From positions 24,953 through 88,952 of the forward strand of contig CAJQLF010000004.1 in assembly GCA_905479115.1 (NCBI GenBank): a stretch of 64,000 nt of DNA, written 5' to 3'. The notes under the pieces are model-generated. The model was not told where the DNA came from and made no database searches. It worked only from the letters and a program-made list of their open reading frames with translations. Both the position numbers and the translations under genes were made by a program. Each line of letters starts with the position of its first letter. Position 1 is the first letter of the stretch. The DNA is from an uncultured Flavobacteriales bacterium (GTDB taxonomy: Bacteria > Bacteroidota > Bacteroidia > Flavobacteriales_D > Sanyastnellaceae). This document shows, one piece after another, positions 7,897-17,293 of this stretch.

Positions 7897-9081
7897 TCAT
7901 GTTTGTTTTCTTCGTTCCACCTCGCGTCGAATCAATTCCAATTCGCGTGAAGTCTGTCCTGCCACAGATGAGTTTTCTTCTGCGCGGCGAATGAGGTACG
8001 GGATGGTCTCACGAATGGGACCAAAGGGAACATATTTGGCGACTCGGTATCCAGCTGCGGACAAGTTGAAACTAATGTGGTCGCTCATGCCCAACAACTG
8101 CGCAAACCAAAACCGACCGTCCGACGGATTAAGTCCGCGTTGGTTCATTCGTTGGGCCAGGAGGGCGTTACTTTTCTCATTGTGGCTTCCCGCGCAACAG
8201 AATAGGCTTTCCGCATGATCCACACACCATTCTAAAGCGGCATTAAAATCGCGATCGGTCGCCTCCTTGTTCGGATGAATAGGGGACGGATAGCCTTTTT
8301 CAATGGCTCGGTCCCGTTCTTTTTCCATGTAAGCTCCTCGCACCAGCTTCACTCCCAATTGCCAGCCCTCCATTTTGGCACGTTCTGTTATGCGCTTGAG
8401 ATAAGCGAGCCGGTCTGTTCGATACAGTTGGACCGTATTGTACACCAAGGCTCGGGCCGTGTTGTGCCGTTGCATGGCGGTTAAAGCAAGTTCATCAATG
8501 GCCGGCTGAAGCCACGACTCCTCGGCATCGATTAATATAGGTGTTCCCATTTCAGCTGCAGCAGAACACAGGGCTACGACGCGTTTTTGCACCCGTGTCC
8601 AGGTGATCTGTTCTTGGTCCGAAAGCGAATCGGGGTTGGCTGACACTTTTTTTAATAGCTCAGTGGGCGCGACTCCGCTGACTTTAAAGACGGAGAAGGC
8701 ATGGCGGTCATCGGTATGAGTGGCCTGAATTGCGGAGAGGATTTCCCGATACGTGGCATCCAAATCAGCTTCGGTTTCTTTGCCTTCTGCACTATAATCT
8801 AGAATCGTATGCACATTTCCAGCAGCCAGGCGGGCCATGGTCTGCTCGCATTGGGCAATCGATTCTCCTCCGCAAAAGTGGGAATAAACGGTGGGTCGGA
8901 TGGCCCATCCCAAGGGGATTCGGAGTGCAAGTGCCACATGCACGAGTACCTTTCCGAGTCGAACCAACCCCCCATTTCCCACCGTTTGAAAAAGCAGGAG
9001 GGCCTTGCGGAGTTGCCCAGAACTGAGGTTCGCGAACGCTCGTTCGGTATTTTCAAAGTTGGGAAAATGAGACTCGTTCAC
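7897..9081 (-). CDS. proline dehydrogenase
   Basis: FAD enzyme that oxidises proline to pyrroline-5-carboxylate, the first step of proline breakdown to glutamate. The 394-residue protein is the stand-alone ProDH of Bacteroidota, without the aldehyde dehydrogenase half of PutA. Recognisable stretches are YSAEGKETEADLD, ILIDAEESW, VKLVRGAYMEKERDRA, the PSPIHPNKEATDRDFN segment, and RLAEYVP/RRAEENSS-type residues at the C-terminus (KYVPFGPIRETIPYLIRRAEEN). The first codon is GTG. A weak -7-like box (CAAATTCG, 9086-9093) sits 4 bases before it. The gene stands alone between convergent and divergent neighbours. Confidence 0.93.
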   Translation of the reverse strand: MNESHFPNFENTERAFANLSSGQLRKALLLFQTVGNGGLVRLGKVLVHVALALRIPLGWAIRPTVYSHFCGGESIAQCEQTMARLAAGNVHTILDYSAEGKETEADLDATYREILSAIQATHTDDRHAFSVFKVSGVAPTELLKKVSANPDSLSDQEQITWTRVQKRVVALCSAAAEMGTPILIDAEESWLQPAIDELALTAMQRHNTARALVYNTVQLYRTDRLAYLKRITERAKMEGWQLGVKLVRGAYMEKERDRAIEKGYPSPIHPNKEATDRDFNAALEWCVDHAESLFCCAGSHNEKSNALLAQRMNQRGLNPSDGRFWFAQLLGMSDHISFNLSAAGYRVAKYVPFGPIRETIPYLIRRAEENSSVAGQTSRELELIRREVERRKQT

Positions 9082-9169
9082 GACTCGAATTTGGGTGCAT
9101 TGTCCGGTGCACGAATATACGATGTGGTCAGCCGAATTGATGCGTGTCGACGATCCAACCCAGTTGACT

Positions 9170-9177
9170 TAAATTCG
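9170..9177 (+). promoter_or_regulatory. possible -7 box of the dipeptidase operon
   Basis: TAAATTCG, one base off TAnnTTTG, 30 bases before the ATG at 9208. No TTG at a proper distance is seen. Confidence 0.35.
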
Positions 9178-9207
9178 TGGAATACTCACCTGAAACATCG
9201 CTTAGTC

Positions 9208-10602
9208 ATGGCAGCTTGCTCCCCATATATCGAAACACATCGAGACCGATTTTTGAATGAATTAATTGATTTGCTGCGAATACCATCGATTTCAGCAGAC
9301 CCAGCTTACGCAGGAGATGTTGTGCGGTGCGCAGAAGCGGTCGCTCAGCAGTTAACCGCGGCCGGAGCTGAAAATGTTGAAATCATCCCAACCGAAGGAT
9401 TTCCGGTTGTGTACGGAGAAAAAATGGTTTCAGAGCATGCCCCTACGGTGCTGGTGTATGGTCATTATGATGTTCAACCGGCTGTTCCCTTGGAACTTTG
9501 GGATTCCCCTGCGTTTGAACCGGTTATCAAGAAGACGGATCTCCATCCCGAAGGAGCAATTTTTGCAAGAGGTGCCTGTGACGACAAAGGCCAAGTATTC
9601 ATGCACGTAAAGGCCCTTGAAGCCATGGTGCAATCTGATGCTTTGCATTGCAACATCAAATTCATGATTGAGGGGGAAGAAGAAGTGGGTTCAGCGCACT
9701 TAGAACCCTTTTTGGAAGCACACAGAGATAAGCTAGCAGCGGACATTGTTTTGGTCAGTGATACAGGAATCATCGCCAACGATGTGCCGTCCATTACGGT
9801 GGGTTTGCGTGGGTTGAGTTATGTCGAAGTGGAGGTCACCGGACCCAACCGCGACCTGCACAGCGGATTGTACGGAGGAGCAGCTCCCAACCCCATCAAC
9901 ATCTTGTGTGAGATGATTGCTTCGCTCAAGAACGAAGACCAGCGAATTTTGGTAGAGGGCTTCTATGAAGATGTGGTTGAGTTATCAGCTGCGGAGCGAA
10001 AAGCCATGGCCGAAGCACCCTTTGACGAAGCGGAATACAAACGCAGCATCGATATCGGCGCGGTGGAAGGCGAGGAAGGCTACAGCGCCCCTGAGCGCAT
10101 GAGCATTCGGCCGACGTTAGATGTCAATGGCATTTGGGGCGGATACACAGGAGATGGTGCGAAGACTGTGATCGCGAGCAAGGCATCGGCCAAAATCTCC
10201 ATGCGCTTGGTCCCCAATCAGGACCCCGAAAAAATCACGGAACTTTTTACCCGTCATTTCAATGCGATTGCTCCGCCATCCGTAAAGGTGAAGATTACGC
10301 CAATGCACGGCGGTCAACCCGCGGTTACACCGACCGATTCAATCGCCTACCAAGCCGCTTCTGCGGCGATGGAGGCAACTTTTGGGCGAAAACCTGTGCC
10401 ATTCCGTGGTGGCGGTTCCATTCCTATTGTTGCCAGCTTTGAACAGATTTTGGGATTGAAAACCGTGCTCATGGGATTTGGCTTAGACAGCGATGCCATT
10501 CATTCGCCCAACGAACATTATGGCGTTTTCAATTACTTCAAAGGCATTGAGACCATTCCATTGTTTCACGAGCACTTTGCGCGACTGAGCGCCAAGTCAT
10601 GA
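9208..10602 (+). CDS. M20 family dipeptidase (CNDP-like)
   Basis: Cytosolic two-zinc peptidase that splits dipeptides, 464 residues. Metal-site motifs are in order: GHYDVQP (H86, D88), RGACDDKGQ (D125/D126), IEGEEEVGS (catalytic Glu near 157-158), VLVSDTG, and a C-terminal IHSPNEHYG histidine. The inserted dimerisation domain carries NRDLHSGLYGG. A longer frame extends upstream to 8809, but that part lies antisense to proline dehydrogenase and has no family similarity; I chose ATG 9208 (MAACSPYIETHRDR). The stop overlaps the next start by 4 bases, making a coupled run of three genes to 14215. Confidence 0.93.
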   Translation: MAACSPYIETHRDRFLNELIDLLRIPSISADPAYAGDVVRCAEAVAQQLTAAGAENVEIIPTEGFPVVYGEKMVSEHAPTVLVYGHYDVQPAVPLELWDSPAFEPVIKKTDLHPEGAIFARGACDDKGQVFMHVKALEAMVQSDALHCNIKFMIEGEEEVGSAHLEPFLEAHRDKLAADIVLVSDTGIIANDVPSITVGLRGLSYVEVEVTGPNRDLHSGLYGGAAPNPINILCEMIASLKNEDQRILVEGFYEDVVELSAAERKAMAEAPFDEAEYKRSIDIGAVEGEEGYSAPERMSIRPTLDVNGIWGGYTGDGAKTVIASKASAKISMRLVPNQDPEKITELFTRHFNAIAPPSVKVKITPMHGGQPAVTPTDSIAYQAASAAMEATFGRKPVPFRGGGSIPIVASFEQILGLKTVLMGFGLDSDAIHSPNEHYGVFNYFKGIETIPLFHEHFARLSAKS

Positions 10603-11051
10603 GTCGACTGGGGTATTTTATATTGACCGCGATGTTCATGGGGTGCAATGCATTGCAACCTGTTGAAGTCGTGCGGGTTGATGGACTCAGCGATCTTTCA
10701 ATCTCACGAGGAGGAATTGAGGGAGAGGTGACCCTCGTCTTGGATAACCCCAATCCTGTGACCATTCAAGCAAAGACCGTTGACGTTGCTGTAACGATCA
10801 ATGGGCAAGAGGTAGGGCGGGTAGAACTGCCTTACGCTCAATCAATTTCCAAAGGAGTAGACCAAACACTCAAGTTGACAGTCCGAACAGAGCCCCGCGC
10901 TTTGTTGTCCGTCTTGGAGCAAAATTGGCTGCAAATTTTACAAGGAAAAGAAGTTGAAGTGAGCCTAGACGGAAGCGTTGAAGGCAGTGCTTTAGGCATC
11001 GGGGTGAACATCCCGGTCGTGTCTACTCAAAACATGAAAATACAATTGTGA
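10599..11051 (+). CDS. LEA14-like (LEA type 2) lipoprotein
   Basis: A 150-residue envelope protein with one LEA14/WHy immunoglobulin-like domain, of unknown exact role. The N-terminus is a lipoprotein signal with the lipobox residues MGCN around Cys16. The domain has the usual NPNPVTIQAKTVDVAVTING stretch and a late 'VSLDGSVEG' strand. It starts inside the stop of the dipeptidase gene (ATGA) and its own TGA overlaps the following ATG. The coupling suggests co-expression, but no shared function is evident. Confidence 0.85.
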   Translation: MSRLGYFILTAMFMGCNALQPVEVVRVDGLSDLSISRGGIEGEVTLVLDNPNPVTIQAKTVDVAVTINGQEVGRVELPYAQSISKGVDQTLKLTVRTEPRALLSVLEQNWLQILQGKEVEVSLDGSVEGSALGIGVNIPVVSTQNMKIQL

Positions 11052-14000
11052 TGGTGCGCATAAACTTTTTAATGGGTGCCGTGGCCGGCACGATGTTGGC
11101 CATGCTGGCCTTGGTAGGGAACCTCAATTCTGTGCAGGCGCAAGATGTGGACGCCATCATAGAAGGAATCAATGTGCGGCACATCGGACCTGGTGCCATG
11201 AGCGGTCGTGTGACGACCATTGATGTTCAGCGAGATCGTCCGGAGGTGATTTACATCGGAACAGCCAGTGGTGGTTTGTGGCGTTCAGAGACGGCAGGTG
11301 TAGCGTGGGAAGCGTTGTTCGACGATCAACCGACTCAAAGTATCGGGGCAGTCGCCATAGCGCCTTCAAATCCCGATGTGATTTGGGTGGGGACAGGCGA
11401 AGGGAATCCGCGCAATTCGCATTCGAGTGGTCGGGGAATCTTCCGCAGCATTGATGGCGGTGCGACTTGGGAGATGATGGGACTTGAAGGCACGCGAAAC
11501 ATTCACCGCATTATCGTGCATCCTACGGACCACCATACCGTCTGGGTCGGTGCCATTGGAACCGCCTGGGGAGATAGCCCAGACCGCGGAGTGTATAAGA
11601 CTACGGATGGAGGCCAAACGTGGGAGCACCAACTCTACATCGATGAGCGCACTGGGGTAGCTGACATGATCATCGACCCATCCAACCCGGATAAATTGAT
11701 CGCCGCGATGTGGTCGCATCGGCGAGAGCCTTGGTTTTTTACGAGTGGCGGCGAAGGGAGTGGTTTACACATCACCTATGATGGCGGACAGAATTGGAAG
11801 GAATTTACGGAGGAGGAAGGACTGCCTAGCGGTGAGCTGGGTCGCATCGGTTTAACGATAAGCGCAGCCAATCCAGATGTCATTTATGCATTAGTTGAAT
11901 CGGCTAACACAGGACTATACCACTCAAAAGACGGAGGACTGAATTGGTCGATGATTCAAGGCAAGCAAGTAGGGAATCGACCGTTTTATTATGCGGATAT
12001 CTACGCAGATCCATCGAATGAAAATCGCCTATTCAACTTGTATTCCATGGTGGATATGAGCGAGGACGGAGGCAAGACCTTCCGCACGATTTTACCCTAC
12101 AGCGGGGTTCACCCGGATCACCATGCGTTTTACATCCACCCCGATGACCCCAATTACTTGATAGATGGAAACGATGGCGGACTCAACATCAGCCGAGATG
12201 GCGGCCAAACGTGGACATTCGTCAACAATTTACCGCTGGGTCAATTCTATCATATTGCGGTGGACAACGCCGTTCCGTACCGGATTTATGGCGGGATGCA
12301 GGACAACGGTTCATGGGTCGGCCCCAGCGAAGTTTGGCATGTTGGCGGCATTCGGAACGAGGATTGGCAGGAGATTTTATTCGGGGATGGCTTTGATGTG
12401 TTGCCTGCTGCGAACGATTTGAATACAGCTTATGCGATGTATCAGGGCGGTTCACTGTCTCGCGTCGATTTGCGCAATGGAGATGCCACATCGGTTCAGC
12501 CCGTGCCACCGGACTCAACGGCCCTTCGTTTCGCCTGGAACGCGGCCGTTGCGGCAGATCCATTCCATCCGGATGGCGTGTATTTCGGCAGCCAATTTTT
12601 GCATCATAGCATTGATCGAGGCAATTCTTGGGAGACGCGCAGTCCGGATTTGACCACGAATGACCCAGAAAAGCAAGACCAAGCCAATTCAGGCGGATTG
12701 ACCATTGATGCGACACAAGCAGAAAACCACTGCACGATTTTATGCATTGCGCCCAATCCGCATCGGGAGGGCGAGATTTGGGTTGGTACGGACGACGGTC
12801 GCATTCAGCACACGACAGATGGGGGAGGTACTTGGACGGATCACGCGGCTTCCATCAAACGCTTTCCCACAGGTGCATGGATTCCTCAGATCCAGGTAAG
12901 TCCTCACGATCCGGATGAGGTGTACGTGGTTGTGAACGATTACCGACGAAACAATTGGCAGCCCTATCTCTACCGCACCATGGACGGCGGAGCGACGTGG
13001 GTGCGGTTGGTGCTTGAAACCGGCGAGGTGACGGGCCATGCGCTCTCCGTTGTTCAGGATCCAGAGGAAGCGTCTTTGTTGTTTTTAGGTACGGAAGAAG
13101 GGCTTTTTGTGAGCTTTGACCGCGGGGCCAACTGGAAACGCTGGACCCACGATGTGCCTTCCGTTCCAGTGCGGGATATGGTCATTCATCCCCGCGATGG
13201 AGACCTGGTGTTGGGGACCTTTGGCCGTGCAGCGTATGTGATCGATGACATTGACCCCCTCCGAGTTTTGGCGCGGGATGGCAATGGTATGTTGAGCGAA
13301 AGCCTGCACATATTTGACGTGCCGGATGCGTATCAGGTAAATTTTCGTCGCCACGTTGGTGCACGTTTCCCGGCGGATCATTACTGGAGTGGAGAAAACT
13401 ACCGAGGAGGCGCACGGGTGCAATGGTACATCCATCCTGACACGGCAGACACGTATGAGGAGAATGAGTTGTTATGGGCCGTGCTCAATGCGCAAGGAGA
13501 TACTCTTCGCAACGGCGCGAAGACTGCCGAAGGGGGCATCCAAGATATGAGGTGGCGTTTTGATACCAATGGCATGGACTGGCCCCGCCGTGAAATTCAA
13601 AAGAGGAAAGAACAGCCCTCAGGAGGTGGACCGGATGTTGTGCCCGGCGTGTACACCATTCAACTTGCGTTGGGGGAGCACCGAGCTGAAGCGGATGTGG
13701 TGGTGCACCCTGATCCCCGGGTGCCGTATGATCAAAAGGCACATGAGATGCGAAATCTGCACCAACGGGTGGTCATGGAGGCGGTGAAACCGATATCCAA
13801 CGGAATGGATCGGATTCAACGGGCCCTCGCCACAGTAGAAGTCGTAAAGCAAGAGTTGAAGTGGATACCGGATTCACTGAAGAAGGATGCAACAACGCTG
13901 GCAGACTCGCTCAAGTCAACGCTCCAAGGAATCGAGGAGATGTATACGGAGCCGCGTGATTTTAAGGGAATCGAGAGCGTGACGGAACGGCTGAGTTCGA

Positions 14001-14215
14001 TCATGTGGACAGCATTCTCGATTAACGGCGGAACGGATGCCCCGGGGGGTAACGCTCAACGTGCGTTGGAGCGTTTGCATGAGGGTGCATCAGAATTTGC
14101 AAAAGCGGTCGATGAGGCGATGGCCGGAGTTTGGATGGATTGGCTGGAGGCCGTGGAAGCCATAGATCGCTCACCAGCGAGGCTGTTTGAGGCTGCGGGT
14201 GAGCAAGAAGAGTAA
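11051..14215 (+). CDS. large secreted BNR/VPS10-like beta-propeller protein
   Basis: A roughly 1,054-residue secreted protein annotated in related genomes as glycosyl hydrolase or sortilin/VPS10-like. After a signal peptide (AVAGTMLAMLALVGNLNSVQAQ) come at least nine Asp-box repeats, S/T-x-D-x-G-x-T/N-W, for example SIDGGATW, TTDGGQTW, TYDGGQNW, SKDGGLNW, SRDGGQTW, TMDGGATW. They indicate two adjoining propellers. The C-terminal third has a beta-rich domain and then a helical region (about 900-1050). I see no T9SS sorting domain, unlike other secreted proteins here. The ATG at 11051 overlaps the preceding TGA; a GTG three bases earlier is possible. An enzyme activity is not supported by visible catalytic motifs. 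Confidence 0.85.
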   Translation: MVRINFLMGAVAGTMLAMLALVGNLNSVQAQDVDAIIEGINVRHIGPGAMSGRVTTIDVQRDRPEVIYIGTASGGLWRSETAGVAWEALFDDQPTQSIGAVAIAPSNPDVIWVGTGEGNPRNSHSSGRGIFRSIDGGATWEMMGLEGTRNIHRIIVHPTDHHTVWVGAIGTAWGDSPDRGVYKTTDGGQTWEHQLYIDERTGVADMIIDPSNPDKLIAAMWSHRREPWFFTSGGEGSGLHITYDGGQNWKEFTEEEGLPSGELGRIGLTISAANPDVIYALVESANTGLYHSKDGGLNWSMIQGKQVGNRPFYYADIYADPSNENRLFNLYSMVDMSEDGGKTFRTILPYSGVHPDHHAFYIHPDDPNYLIDGNDGGLNISRDGGQTWTFVNNLPLGQFYHIAVDNAVPYRIYGGMQDNGSWVGPSEVWHVGGIRNEDWQEILFGDGFDVLPAANDLNTAYAMYQGGSLSRVDLRNGDATSVQPVPPDSTALRFAWNAAVAADPFHPDGVYFGSQFLHHSIDRGNSWETRSPDLTTNDPEKQDQANSGGLTIDATQAENHCTILCIAPNPHREGEIWVGTDDGRIQHTTDGGGTWTDHAASIKRFPTGAWIPQIQVSPHDPDEVYVVVNDYRRNNWQPYLYRTMDGGATWVRLVLETGEVTGHALSVVQDPEEASLLFLGTEEGLFVSFDRGANWKRWTHDVPSVPVRDMVIHPRDGDLVLGTFGRAAYVIDDIDPLRVLARDGNGMLSESLHIFDVPDAYQVNFRRHVGARFPADHYWSGENYRGGARVQWYIHPDTADTYEENELLWAVLNAQGDTLRNGAKTAEGGIQDMRWRFDTNGMDWPRREIQKRKEQPSGGGPDVVPGVYTIQLALGEHRAEADVVVHPDPRVPYDQKAHEMRNLHQRVVMEAVKPISNGMDRIQRALATVEVVKQELKWIPDSLKKDATTLADSLKSTLQGIEEMYTEPRDFKGIESVTERLSSIMWTAFSINGGTDAPGGNAQRALERLHEGASEFAKAVDEAMAGVWMDWLEAVEAIDRSPARLFEAAGEQEE

Positions 14216-14231
14216 TCGGAGAGCCGACGGT

Positions 14232-14873
14232 TCAGCCTAATTTCCAGGTGAAAAGCCATTGAATGGCCATGTTCATCATAAAGCTGTCCCAACGCTGAAC
14301 GGGTTGCGCAGGGCGTTCGCTAATGGGCAGCAGGCTTTGAGATAATCGCGCCTCAATGGCCATGTTTTGGCTCCATTGGAACCCGGCCTGAAGAATTCCT
14401 CCGAGGTCGATGGAATTGAGCTCGAGGTAGGTCAAATCAGTATATCCGTTTCCGTAAAAATCCTCTTCCCCTGCGATTAGAATACTGGGCTGGAGCCCAA
14501 CACCCCACCACCATTCAGGCTCTGGATTCCAGACCTGGGTCAATGGCAGATCGATGTAAGTGAACCGATATCGCCAAGAATTGAAGTCCCCATTTTTGGT
14601 GTTCGGAACGCGACGGCTGCCTTTTTGGGTATACAAAATTCCCCATTGCATACCTTTCCTTTCCTTGCGGCGTATGTCCACGGTAGCCCCAGCAGACACC
14701 CCGAATTTATTGAAGCCAGAAATTTGATCGCCATAAACTTGGGTGGCAGAAAGTCCCATGTGAACCCGTGCAGTGAAGGCCAAAGGCTCATCTTGACTCC
14801 AAGCGACACTGGCGCAGGATGCGACCAAGCAAATGCCCATGAGCAGGGCGGGGATGGAGCGAAAGGGCTTCAA
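14232..14873 (-). CDS. outer-membrane beta-barrel protein, porin-like
   Basis: A secreted protein of about 213 residues that looks like an 8-strand outer-membrane barrel: alternating aromatic strands such as FNKFGVSAGATVDI, GMQWGILYTQKG, RYRFTYIDLPL and GGILQAGFQW, with a tryptophan-rich C-terminal strand. It resembles the PorT-like barrels common in Bacteroidota. The start is uncertain. TTG at 14873, overlapping the stop of the Omp28-like gene, gives a good signal peptide (MKPFRSIPALLMGICLVAS); ATG at 14840 would shorten it. It is the last gene of a coupled leftward run with Omp28-like and thioredoxin-like genes. Function unknown. Confidence 0.75.
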   Translation of the reverse strand: MKPFRSIPALLMGICLVASCASVAWSQDEPLAFTARVHMGLSATQVYGDQISGFNKFGVSAGATVDIRRKERKGMQWGILYTQKGSRRVPNTKNGDFNSWRYRFTYIDLPLTQVWNPEPEWWWGVGLQPSILIAGEEDFYGNGYTDLTYLELNSIDLGGILQAGFQWSQNMAIEARLSQSLLPISERPAQPVQRWDSFMMNMAIQWLFTWKLG

Positions 14874-15751
14874 TTCAAATGGATCTCGTCGACGTTGATC
14901 ACGTACCCATTGGCATCGGTAACCACAGCGAGCACCGTGGAGTTTTCCAAAACCCAAGCATCTTCCCATGTAAAGGTGACAGATTGCGTGGCAACATCGC
15001 CAGCGTTGGCTCCTCCCGAAGCCGCTCCAAATCCAACACCTTCGGCGCCTTGCACGGATCCCCGTAAGACGTGATTGAATTCATAGTCTTCTACGACTTC
15101 TGGACTGGAGGCATAATCCAATTGGTAATCGAGGATGTGGGATTCAAGAATGAGCCAGGCGATTTGAATGGGCCCATCTACGGTCTCGTAAAATGTGCCG
15201 TGCAGGTGCAAATTCAAGTGGTCATTCGCAGGAACCCACTCGAACGCATGCTGCAATCCGAGGGAGGGAGTCAATGCGAGCTCTTCCGTAACCTTCTCCT
15301 CCCACTGCGCGGGAGCCCAAAAGGAGCCCACGCCGTTGATGCGATTGACCCGCCCAACAGGATTGGCTTGGAAGTCCAATTGGTCCCAATACACATCACC
15401 TTCTTCCGTCGTCCAATCGGTGTCAAAGTAGCTGTCATCCGTATTGGCAAGGTTTCCTGCGTGGATGGCCATGACGCTGACCAAGCCGTCGTAGTTTTCG
15501 GCGATGCCCTCTGCGATGATTGCTGCTGCAGGGCAATTTCCACATTGATGGGCCGTGAAGTCTTCTACCAATACCCGCTTGACCGCTTGAGTTTGCGGCA
15601 AGGCGTCAAAGACCGGTGCAGGCCCATACACCGCTTCCAGATAATTCGTGGTTACGGGAATGACGGGGTCTTCAATTTCGTCGCATCCGCAGAAGCCAAG
15701 CACGAGAAGGGGCAGCCACCATCCTCTATTCCGCTCGATTGTTTTTCGCAT
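14870..15751 (-). CDS. Omp28-related outer-membrane lipoprotein with CxxC
   Basis: A 293-residue protein of the Omp28 family, named after a surface protein of Porphyromonas. The N-terminus has a signal with Cys21/Cys23 (LGFCGCDE), probably lipid-anchored. The domain carries a thioredoxin-like region with VLVEDFTAHQCGNCPAAA, where CGNC is at 70-73, followed by VSVMAIHAGNLA and NPVGRVNRING. The family is presumed to have a thioredoxin fold; its reaction is not established. ATG at 15751 overlaps the TGA of the upstream T9SS thioredoxin-like gene, so it is translationally coupled. A longer reading frame to 15886 has no family support. Confidence 0.87.
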   Translation of the reverse strand: MRKTIERNRGWWLPLLVLGFCGCDEIEDPVIPVTTNYLEAVYGPAPVFDALPQTQAVKRVLVEDFTAHQCGNCPAAAIIAEGIAENYDGLVSVMAIHAGNLANTDDSYFDTDWTTEEGDVYWDQLDFQANPVGRVNRINGVGSFWAPAQWEEKVTEELALTPSLGLQHAFEWVPANDHLNLHLHGTFYETVDGPIQIAWLILESHILDYQLDYASSPEVVEDYEFNHVLRGSVQGAEGVGFGAASGGANAGDVATQSVTFTWEDAWVLENSTVLAVVTDANGYVINVDEIHLN

Positions 15752-17190
15752 CAGGACCGAATGATTTTCCGGGTTTGATGGCGCTGGCCGTCGACCAAAT
15801 TCATCACATAGACGCCAGGCTCTAAACCGGTTAAGTCCAGGATCCAGGTTCCATTGGTTCCTGAACGCTGCTCGGTATGGACACATTTTCCGGCCACATC
15901 AAAAATCTGTGCTATTTGCAGATCAGTGGATTGCAGACCAGTAATCGACACGTACCCATCGATGATGGGGTTGGGGAATAAGGTCACAGGCACGGCAAAT
16001 GACTCGCTGATTTCTGTATTGATTTCATTGACAAGAAAGCCTTTGTTGAGGTTGCTCCAGCTTCCATTGTTATTGACGGTGAAGATGGTATTGATGTTGA
16101 CGCCGTCGGCATTGAATGAACTGATGTCGCATTCAATGGATCCGCCGTTCCCAATCAAGTCATACACTTCGAACGTATAGCAGGCGATATCGTCTAAGTT
16201 GACCCACCAGTCGTACTCGGTTTGGCTCTCTGTCATATCGCCGAATTCGATGCCGGCCACTTCATCGCCTGCATCATCGGTGATGGCCCAGCGGTTGTCT
16301 CCAGGCATGTTGTCCGTTGTGAAGCGAACACGCACGAGCGAAGTGGCGATTTCCGAAGTGAGGTTCATGGTTTCTGATACGCTGTTGTTGCCTTCGTAGT
16401 CGTCTTCTGAGGTGACTTCGATGAAGAACATGGAGGTCGAAGGAAAGATTGCTTCACCCAACTCGACGACTTCCATTTCATAGGTATCGAGGTTCCCAGT
16501 CCAATCGTAGCTGAGGAGTTCAACGCCAAACAAGGTTGAAGCCGTAAGCGTGAATCCCGTGAGTGGCTCGGTGCCCTGATTCATGACTTTTACAGATAAT
16601 GGTGTGGGCGTCTCGGGACACGTCCTATTCGGCCCGAGGTATTCGAGAAGGCTAATGTCGTTGGGGGTGGAAGCCGGCGCACAATCACCCGATTGGAAGT
16701 AGCCCGTATGAGCGGCGGCAGTGGCTTGACCGGTCTGTTGCAAAATTCGATTTGGGCAAACGGTAAAAATGGTGGGATAGTAACCACATTGATACAAGCT
16801 AAAGATGTCCCCTCCGTTGTCAATGATGGGATATTCAACGCCGGCGGTCCAATCTCCCCATGTGTTCGCTCCGGTTCCGTGCAAATCCTCGTCGGTCGTA
16901 GAATTGTCCGATTCTATGAAAAGGATGCGCACTTCGTTGGTGCCATCGGGTCCGTGTGCCTCATAGATTTCTTCAAAAACACCACTCGTGTGATAACTCC
17001 AGCATGGCCCACACCAAGTTGCAGAAAAGTCGATGATGACAGCATACCCCGAGTCGAGATAACTGTACAAATTGTGCTCATCACCTGCGATATCGGTCAC
17101 AGTAAAATCCGGGGCTACGCTGCCATTCGGTAGTTGGCTTGCTCCAAAAAAAGGCAGGGCCAGTAGCATCAAAGTGAGGAAGTGTTTCAT
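15751..17190 (-). CDS. secreted thioredoxin-like protein with T9SS sorting domain (copy 1)
   Basis: A 479-residue exported protein. It has a signal peptide (LTLMLLALPFFGAS), then an AhpC/TSA-type thioredoxin domain with the redox pair in FSATWCGPCWSYHTSG (CGPC 60-63) and the cis-proline strand YYPTIFTVCPN. Beta-rich modules of Omp28-related type follow (SYDWTGNLDTYEMEVVELG), then a type A T9SS sorting domain (TLFPNPIIDGYVSITG ... LEPGVYVMNLV). A disulfide-active domain should thus sit on the cell surface or in the medium. It is a tandem paralogue of the next gene upstream, from which it is separated by a strong hairpin, so it probably has its own promoter. It is coupled to the Omp28-like gene downstream. 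Confidence 0.9.
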   Translation of the reverse strand: MKHFLTLMLLALPFFGASQLPNGSVAPDFTVTDIAGDEHNLYSYLDSGYAVIIDFSATWCGPCWSYHTSGVFEEIYEAHGPDGTNEVRILFIESDNSTTDEDLHGTGANTWGDWTAGVEYPIIDNGGDIFSLYQCGYYPTIFTVCPNRILQQTGQATAAAHTGYFQSGDCAPASTPNDISLLEYLGPNRTCPETPTPLSVKVMNQGTEPLTGFTLTASTLFGVELLSYDWTGNLDTYEMEVVELGEAIFPSTSMFFIEVTSEDDYEGNNSVSETMNLTSEIATSLVRVRFTTDNMPGDNRWAITDDAGDEVAGIEFGDMTESQTEYDWWVNLDDIACYTFEVYDLIGNGGSIECDISSFNADGVNINTIFTVNNNGSWSNLNKGFLVNEINTEISESFAVPVTLFPNPIIDGYVSITGLQSTDLQIAQIFDVAGKCVHTEQRSGTNGTWILDLTGLEPGVYVMNLVDGQRHQTRKIIRS

Positions 17191-17234
17191 GGACTAAAAT
17201 TTAGAATGTGAATATGCACCTTTTTAAACGAAAA

Positions 17235-17264
17235 ATCCGCACTGCCCAGAAGGGTAGTGCGGAT
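17235..17264 (-). terminator. hairpin terminator between the two thioredoxin-like paralogues
   Basis: Arms 17235-17247 and 17252-17264 pair over 13 positions with one mismatch around a 4-base loop. On the minus strand the stem is followed by a run of U (GGAUUUUUCG). It lies 30 bases after the stop of the upstream copy, as expected for an intrinsic terminator. Confidence 0.8.
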
Positions 17265-17293
17265 TCTTTATCGTTGATTCGCTTCTGGAGCGA

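Noticed and set aside
8809..9207. upstream extension of the M20 dipeptidase frame
   Set aside because: It lies antisense to proline dehydrogenase, and family members begin at the ATG at 9208.
15071..15778. 235-codon open frame on the plus strand
   Set aside because: It is fully antisense to the Omp28-like gene, lacks a start region and its product has no signal or domain; the minus-strand gene has clear family motifs.
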